DNA of 64,000 bases from Zygosaccharomyces rouxii. Taxonomy: Eukaryota > Ascomycota > Saccharomycetes > Saccharomycetales > Saccharomycetaceae. Positions 58,555-64,000 of the stretch are shown here, one piece after another. Location of the stretch: positions 434,001 through 498,000 of the forward strand of contig NC_012993.1 of NCBI RefSeq assembly GCF_000026365.1, in the 5' to 3' direction. Within the stretch, counting starts at the first letter, position 1, and each line of letters opens with the position of its first letter. Both the position numbers and the translations under genes were made by a program. The notes beneath the pieces are model-generated. The model was not told where the DNA came from. It saw nothing but the letters and a program-made list of their open reading frames with translations, and made no database searches.

Positions 58555-59292
58555 CTAAGAACTAGTAACCTCGTCTAAAAAGTTACCATCATTTGCCAGC
58601 CGACTCTTGAACTTTTCCCACCAAGTGTCAAACCTTTTGATGGAAACGTTACCAGCGGAATCCAGAAATCCCGACAGATAGTTATATGCATGTTGTACAA
58701 TCTTACCCGCCAACTCTTGAGTCAGGATAGGGTACACATTAGCCAACTTACCAACGGTGTTAATACCACGATTGCTGTCTCTAGAGAGAACAAGGGAGGA
58801 TGTATCATTTTTCTGTAATTGCTGCTGTTGCTTCCACTGCTCTATCGTTGCCATACCTTGATCCCTTGGTTCTATTGAAATTCCAATGATTAATTCCGAG
58901 ATGTTGTGTAATCCATTGAATTGCCTGTCAGCTGCAGCACCAGCAGCAGCAACGTCTTCATCTTCCATATCAATTTCACCTAGTCCATCTACTCCATTCC
59001 CAGTCGTACCTCGAGAAACATCACCATTGGGCAATCTCACCTTAAATATGGCACTTGGCTTCTCTGCACCTAGGTAACCAAACAGTTGAAAGTCTTCAGT
59101 TGGTCCTAATTTGAAATAGACAGTTGAAACGAAATTTTCTGGGAAAGTAACATTCGGTAGTATGAATAGTGTTATATGTGAATAAGATTTGGGTTTCGTA
59201 GATGAAAGCACAATAGTGTGCTGAAGGCCATTAGAATTGGGCACTTCCGTCGAAAGTTGTAGTGGATTACCAGAGGCAATAGCGGCAAACAT
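58555..59292 (-). CDS. OPI10: Opi10, Hikeshi-family protein
   Basis: Homologue of human Hikeshi, which carries Hsp70 into the nucleus on heat stress; the S. cerevisiae mutant overproduces and excretes inositol. The N-terminus MFAAIASGNPLQLSTEVPNSNGLQHTIVLSSTKPK and the block ITLFILPNVTFPENFVSTVYFKLGP are family hallmarks, as is ISELIIGISIEPRDQGM. The C-terminal domain runs ELAGKIVQHAYNYLSGFLDSAGNVSIKRFDTWWEKFKSRLANDGNFLDEV. The frame extends 49 codons upstream to a TTG without any ATG, so the ATG at 59292 is the start and gives 245 residues (S. cerevisiae 246). Residues 135-165 form a variable G/A/E/D-rich loop. Confidence 0.95.
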   Translation of the reverse strand: MFAAIASGNPLQLSTEVPNSNGLQHTIVLSSTKPKSYSHITLFILPNVTFPENFVSTVYFKLGPTEDFQLFGYLGAEKPSAIFKVRLPNGDVSRGTTGNGVDGLGEIDMEDEDVAAAGAAADRQFNGLHNISELIIGISIEPRDQGMATIEQWKQQQQLQKNDTSSLVLSRDSNRGINTVGKLANVYPILTQELAGKIVQHAYNYLSGFLDSAGNVSIKRFDTWWEKFKSRLANDGNFLDEVTSS

Positions 59293-59473
59293 GATCCCAG
59301 TGGCTTGAGTCAGTGAGGTGGATTTGTTGAATAAGTAGAGTCGGTCAGGTTCCTTATAACCCTTGAGATAAGGACCTGTGTAGGCTCGAACTATCGAGAA
59401 CTTTCTTCCGATTCTGCACACGTGATGCTCGGAGTTCAAGTGATTAGAGTATTATATACAAGTTCTTCTTAGT

Positions 59474-61075
59474 CTATAAGCGGTTCTCCAAGTATTTACA
59501 AGCTTCATCCAGTCTCCTGTGCGTTTCCTCTAGTCCCAGTACGTCTACAAGGACAGGTATCTTAGCGCCAGGTTTAGAGCCGGCGAGCGCGAACCTTAGG
59601 CATTCGAAAATTGGTCTCTTGGAAATAGACATTTTCTCTGCAGTCTGTTTAATCAATTTTTCAGCATTCGTAGCATCTAAGCTATCTTGAAATCCTTGTA
59701 GGATGTACCACGCTTGCTGCAAGTCATGAGCAGCCAAATACTCTTGAACAGAGTCAATCTGATCGTAATTTGGTCTTTCAAAGAAATAGGAAAACGTATC
59801 GTTGAATTCGTAAATGGTCGTGAGTGCCTTACCACATTTCTGTAAAATTGTGGTCACCTTGTCGTCGGTTGCCAGGTTAGAACCATATTTCGATTGTACC
59901 AACGGTATCACTTGCTCGGCAACCTGTGGTAATTGTGATTCTAGTTGTAATTGCAAATAATGTTTATTGAAAAACCACAGTTTCTTTTCATCAACTTTTG
60001 CGTTACCTTTGGTCAAATAGTTCAAATTAAAGACCTGTTCGAACTGTTCTAATGAAAGACATTCATGGCTAGCTGCTGCCAAATCTCTCGGTGGTGACCA
60101 TCCGAATAACACAGAGAAATTAACCAGGGCCTCAGGTAATATACCTTTCCTCTTTAAATTTATGACTGATGAATCTCCCTTTCGTTTGCTCAATTTTTTA
60201 TCTTCGGTTGTAGTCAATAATGGAATATGAATGAATTGCGGAGGCGACCATCCAAATGCATTGTAAATGGCCAGATGTTTCTGAGTCGATGGCAACCATT
60301 CCTCCCCTCTAATTACGTGTGTAATCTCCATGAGATGATCGTCGATCACATTGGCAAAATGGTAAGTGGGTAAATTATCCGACTTCACTAGAATGGGGTC
60401 ATCGTATCTCACATCGTTGGCGTTCACTTGCGGTTGAATGTCTAGCGTACCATGCAGCAGATCTTGAATGATTGGGTACTTCTCAGGAGCACGCAGTCTA
60501 ATGGTATAAGCTACATCATTGTCTAAATTCTGTTTAATTTCATGGGGACTCATGTGAGCACAATGTCTATCATAACTAGCAGTGGTTGGTGGTTGTAATT
60601 TTCTAGCACTCTCCCTCAGATCCTCTAACCTCTCCTTGGGGCAAAAGCACCTGTAGGCATGTCCTGATTCCAATAGTGTGCCAATGTATGAACGATATAT
60701 CTCGGTCCTCTCACTCTGTCTATATGGTCCGAATGGCCCGCCAACCATGGGTCCCTCATCGTAATGCAATTTGCACCATCTTAAAGAATCGTAAATATTC
60801 TCCTCTGCGCCTTCTACAAGCCTACTCTGATCAGTGTCCTCCAACCTCAATATAAATTGACCTCCGGTGTTTTTAGCCAAAAGGTAGTTGTAGAGCGCTG
60901 TTCTTAAAGACCCCATGTGAAGCAGACCGGTGGGCGAAGGAGCGAATCTAGTCCTTACAGGATGTTTGGGATGAATATCCTTACTTGGTTTCTTGGATAC
61001 TAATGATTTCTTGGGTAAAATCGATGATAGGTTCAAAGTCCCATGGAACCTTCTATAAAATGTCTTGACGCTCAT
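59474..61075 (-). CDS. MSE1: Mitochondrial glutamyl-tRNA synthetase
   Basis: Class I aminoacyl-tRNA synthetase charging mitochondrial tRNA-Glu (and tRNA-Gln for later transamidation). The N-terminus MSVKTFYRRFHGTLNLSSILPKKSLVSKKPS is basic, hydroxylated and free of acidic residues, a mitochondrial presequence. The catalytic domain has RFAPSPTGLLHMGSLRTALYNYLLAK (HIGH-type motif HMGS, about 53-56), LRLEDTDQSR, and KLSKRKGD (KMSKS-type, near 292). The middle contains HVIRGEEWLPSTQKHLAIYNAFGWSPPQFIHIPLL, and the C-terminal anticodon-binding region is helical. Length 533 residues (S. cerevisiae 536). In tandem with OPI10, as YOL032W-YOL033W. Confidence 0.96.
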   Translation of the reverse strand: MSVKTFYRRFHGTLNLSSILPKKSLVSKKPSKDIHPKHPVRTRFAPSPTGLLHMGSLRTALYNYLLAKNTGGQFILRLEDTDQSRLVEGAEENIYDSLRWCKLHYDEGPMVGGPFGPYRQSERTEIYRSYIGTLLESGHAYRCFCPKERLEDLRESARKLQPPTTASYDRHCAHMSPHEIKQNLDNDVAYTIRLRAPEKYPIIQDLLHGTLDIQPQVNANDVRYDDPILVKSDNLPTYHFANVIDDHLMEITHVIRGEEWLPSTQKHLAIYNAFGWSPPQFIHIPLLTTTEDKKLSKRKGDSSVINLKRKGILPEALVNFSVLFGWSPPRDLAAASHECLSLEQFEQVFNLNYLTKGNAKVDEKKLWFFNKHYLQLQLESQLPQVAEQVIPLVQSKYGSNLATDDKVTTILQKCGKALTTIYEFNDTFSYFFERPNYDQIDSVQEYLAAHDLQQAWYILQGFQDSLDATNAEKLIKQTAEKMSISKRPIFECLRFALAGSKPGAKIPVLVDVLGLEETHRRLDEACKYLENRL

Positions 61076-61427
61076 TCATCCACACCAGTATAAAAACAAC
61101 CTAAAACGACTCGTTACAACGATTAAAACAGGCCTAAATGTCCTATAAACGGCTCTAGTAGTTGTTGATACCTGTATTATTGAAGTTTATCACTTGACTA
61201 TATTATTTGTCCTATCTTAAGGCGAGAAGCAATATCGAAAATTTCATCTATAACTTTTACTCAGCACAATCGAAGAATCGACTAAAGTGGCACACAAAGA
61301 CTTTCAAATCCACTGAAATCGTTTCACTGGTGAATTTTCGAGTACCAGGTTTATTATACCTCTTTAAATCATCGTTTTAAGCATCAAATTGGGTGAGTGA
61401 CGTTCAGAATTATAGGGAAACACAGAG
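61076..61427. other. MSE1/SAN1 divergent intergenic region
   Basis: 352 bp containing both promoters. AT-rich, with no transcription-factor site that I could name with confidence and no open frame. It marks the point where chromosome XV-type gene order (SIL1-OPI10-MSE1) gives way to SAN1. Confidence 0.35.
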
Positions 61428-62523
61428 ATGAATGGCGCAGGTGATAGTCGAAATCTTGAACCACAAGATTCTAGTGGTGGACCTCCTGGTCAACCAGCAG
61501 AAGATTCCAATAGTGATGGTAATCAAAGAGCCACCAGGAATATTACCGTATCGATCCAGTACTCCTACTTTACACCACATAGATTTGCGAACTTAAACAA
61601 CAATAATGATAATAATAATAATAATGATCAAGAAGTGCCAGCCAATGATCCGGGTATTACTATTCCAGGATTAGGTTTTCCTGTTGTTGGTAACGAAGGT
61701 AATGGTGGTGGTGTAGCCCCAGAAGGTGGTAACAATCCTGATCCTGCTGCGGCTGCTGCTACTAACGCTGTTAACGCTGCTGCTAATAATGCTGCTCGCC
61801 CTGATGGTGCCCTAGTGCTTTCCTTCAGGGACGTTCCAGTATCAACACCACAGGAACGCTTGGAATCAATCATCTCAATAGCGGCAGAGCTGGCTATGCG
61901 TCGTTTTAGCGATATCATGTCCATACCCAAGGGTATCACTAGGGAGCAATTTGAACAATTACCAGTGGTTCAAGTCTCCAGCTTACCTGAGAAGCAAGAT
62001 ACTATTTGCAGTATATGTTATGAAAATTACGAAGATGAGCCCAGTACACCCTTGAAAAGAGCTAGAGATGGAGAGGATATGGAAGATGAGGAAGATTTGG
62101 ATTCTGTTAAGAAAAGAAGATCTGAATCCCCAGGTTCATCAGAAACTATGGAAACTGCACCAAGCCATCCATTAGAGCATAGTGATAATCAAGAGGAAGG
62201 AAACGGGTCACACGTGCATGAGGAGCAACGATCAGAAACTGCACAACAACAACCAGAGGCACCTCAGCAGGACTCATCTCAGCAGGGTGAAGAGTCGCAA
62301 AAGAAGTACTTGCATTCACCTGTTCAATTGCCATGTGCACACATTTTTGGTAGAGAATGCTTGGACAAGTGGTCTCAAATTGAAAACAGTTGTCCATTAT
62401 GTAGACGTAAGATTGTGGAAGTTCAACCTGAACAAAGACCTGAACCAGGTAATCCTGCAGGTACAACTAATATGGAAGCATTTGAAAGAATTAGGCAGTT
62501 GCTTTACAACTCGCCGGCAGAGC

Positions 62524-62554
<31 letters not shown>

Positions 62555-63770
62555 GCAGCAGCAGCAGCAGCAGCAAGAGCAACAAGGTCAGCAACAACAA
62601 GCTGGTGAGGGTTTTACCGCTACAGGCGAATTGGATCCACAATCCTTTACTGTTTCAAGATCAGGTATTGTATTCTTAAGACCTGGTCTACAACAAGGTG
62701 GTGAAAACGCAAATCAACCACCTCCACCCAATGTGTCCCAAACTCCATTAGATGGAACTGGAAACCAAGCTACGAATGAAGCCCCAGCGGCAAGAGATGA
62801 TGGAGCTACTCCTAATGAAAACAACGATAATACCGGTCCCTTAGGAGGTGACTTAAACAGTAGAAGAATCCATTGGATGCCTTTACCATTGACTTCAATA
62901 CGTATGGACAATGGATTGGAAGATAGGGAAGGTCAAGGTCAACATGATAGGCTTGTGTCCATTTTAGACCACATCTTTAATGCTGCTCGTAATGATAGTA
63001 ATAACAATAACAATAACAACAACAACGATGATGCTGGCAACAACGACAACCAAGAAAATAACAACGAGAATGATAACATTAATAATAATGATGATAATCG
63101 CCGTGAGATTCCTCCTGCTCCAGGTTTTGTTACATTACCAGTGATTAGACCACCGGTGGCTACTATACCAGGCCCTGCATCGTTCGCTAGAGCTGCTACT
63201 CCTGCACGGGACCAATCTGCAGCTGCTGCAGATGCTTCAGCATCATTAGCTCCAGGGACAACAGGTTCACCTGCTGCTTCTGCTCCTTCACCTACTCCTG
63301 CTTCTGCTCCTTCACCTGCTTCTGCTCCTGCCCCTGCTTCTGCTCCTGCTCCCACTCCCGTTTCCGCCGCAAATGCAAATCCACCACCAACACCATCAAG
63401 AAGAAGATCTTTTTTAGATAACATACTAAGAATAACCAATTTGAACAGAACTTTTGGTAGATCTCGTAATAACAATAGCAGTAATGACAATAGTAACAAT
63501 ACCACCAGCAGTACCGATAACAATGACAACCAATCGCATCGCAATAACAATATGTTTAATTCTGGTGTGGCAAGTTATAGAAACCAGGGTGGTCGTGTCT
63601 CTACATTCCACATACACAATGGTCCCCTACCGTTCCTGCTGAGAAGACGCCAAGGTGCTAACCGTGACGACAGTAGTAATGATGCTAATGGCACTAGTAA
63701 TGATAATGACAACAGTAATATTGGATCGAGTCCCTCACACTCAAGGGGTAACCAAGAAGCATCACAGTAA
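61428..63770 (+). CDS. SAN1: Nuclear protein quality-control ubiquitin ligase San1
   Basis: RING E3 that recognises misfolded nuclear proteins directly through its own disordered regions and marks them for the proteasome. The conserved N-terminal RNITVSIQYSYFTPHRFANL and LVLSFRDVPVSTPQERLESII identify San1. The RING is split: the first cysteines in TICSICYENYEDE near 193-200, then about 100 inserted polar residues, then LPCAHIFGRECLDKWSQIENSCPLCRRKI near 300-328. The rest is low-complexity: poly-Q at about 366-385, N/D-rich runs, a Pro-Ala-Ser repeat near 620-650 (about 63270-63360), and the conserved SGVASYRNQGGRVSTFHIHNGPLPF near the C-terminus. At 780 residues it is longer than S. cerevisiae San1 (610). 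Confidence 0.93.
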
Positions 63771-64000
63771 CGCCGATTTCATTTTGTTTTGATTCTCACT
63801 CGTTAACGTAATATTACGCTATTTTCCCTGATGCAAATTGGAAGAGCATTTGTATTTGCATATAATCCAATCTCATGAAACTCAAACGATGCAGGGTCTC
63901 TCAGGAAATAGTAGTACATAACATGATCATTATATTATATTATTTTATTTTAGTATTTTTATTTGAATTACTGGCATCTCACCTGGCGAACATGAAAGAC

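Noticed and set aside
59293..59439. N-terminal extension of OPI10
   Set aside because: Open frame but no ATG; the family start MFAAIASGNPLQ is conserved at 59292.
62397..62642. Leucine-rich minus-strand frame opposite SAN1
   Set aside because: Poly-Leu arises from reading the CAA/CAG poly-Q tract on the other strand.

Overview
This is nuclear DNA from a budding yeast of the family Saccharomycetaceae. The genes are compact, nearly all intronless and AT-leaning, and 29 of the 32 coding genes can be matched to a Saccharomyces cerevisiae gene or gene family. The gene order mixes two S. cerevisiae regions: the left arm of chromosome I (DRS2, MAK16, LTE1, PMT2, FUN26, CCR4, ATS1, FUN30, PSK1, TPD3, SYN8, DEP1, CYS3) and pieces of chromosome XV (PRO2, LDB19, GAL11, GSH2, the RRT8/LDS2 block, PEX15, NTG2, NGL1, NOP12, RPS15, RPP2A, SIL1, OPI10, MSE1). 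Such interleaving, with one copy of each S. cerevisiae duplicate, is what a species that never underwent the whole-genome duplication shows. Zygosaccharomyces or Torulaspora is my best guess for the genus; the family is certain and the genus is not.

Layout. 1-12 kb: 3' part of PRO2, then DRS2 (lipid flippase), MAK16 (60S biogenesis) and LTE1 (mitotic exit), all three on the minus strand. 12-24 kb: LDB19/ART1 (+), then PMT2, FUN26, CCR4 and ATS1 (-). 24-34 kb: FUN30, GAL11/MED15 and GSH2 (+). 34-39 kb: three minus-strand RRT8/LDS-family membrane-protein genes, with a CUE-AlkB-GRF dioxygenase gene inserted between the first and second. 39-47 kb: PSK kinase, PEX15 and TPD3 (+). 47-54 kb: NTG2-type glycosylase (-), NGL1 (+), an unrecognised 154-residue gene (+), SYN8 (-), NOP12 (-), DEP1 (+). 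54-64 kb: RPS15 (-) and RPP2A (+) from a shared 600-bp intergenic region, CYS3 (+), SIL1 (+), OPI10 (-), MSE1 (-), SAN1 (+).

The most striking observation is in ATS1 (KTI13). The long reading frame has no usable start, because the conserved N-terminus is in another frame. The two frames join exactly at the heptamer CTT-AGG-C, the Ty1/ABP140 programmed +1 frameshift signal, and joining them there restores the conserved first RCC1 repeat. Ats1/Kti13 supports Elongator-dependent tRNA wobble modification, and one of the tRNAs modified reads the AGG codon at the pause, so the frameshift could act as an autoregulatory sensor. Other points: a 66-nt intron in the first RRT8/LDS gene; an AlkB-type DNA/RNA demethylase gene that S. 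cerevisiae lacks; nine tandem 11-bp IFHL-like units between the divergent ribosomal protein genes; and PAC/RRPE ribosome-biogenesis promoter elements at MAK16 and NOP12, the first fused to a CTCAT repeat.

No tRNA, rRNA, transposon, LTR, centromere or CRISPR array could be supported. Coding starts below are ATG codons that I checked in the sequence; several open frames extend upstream only through TTG or GTG codons, and I trimmed those.
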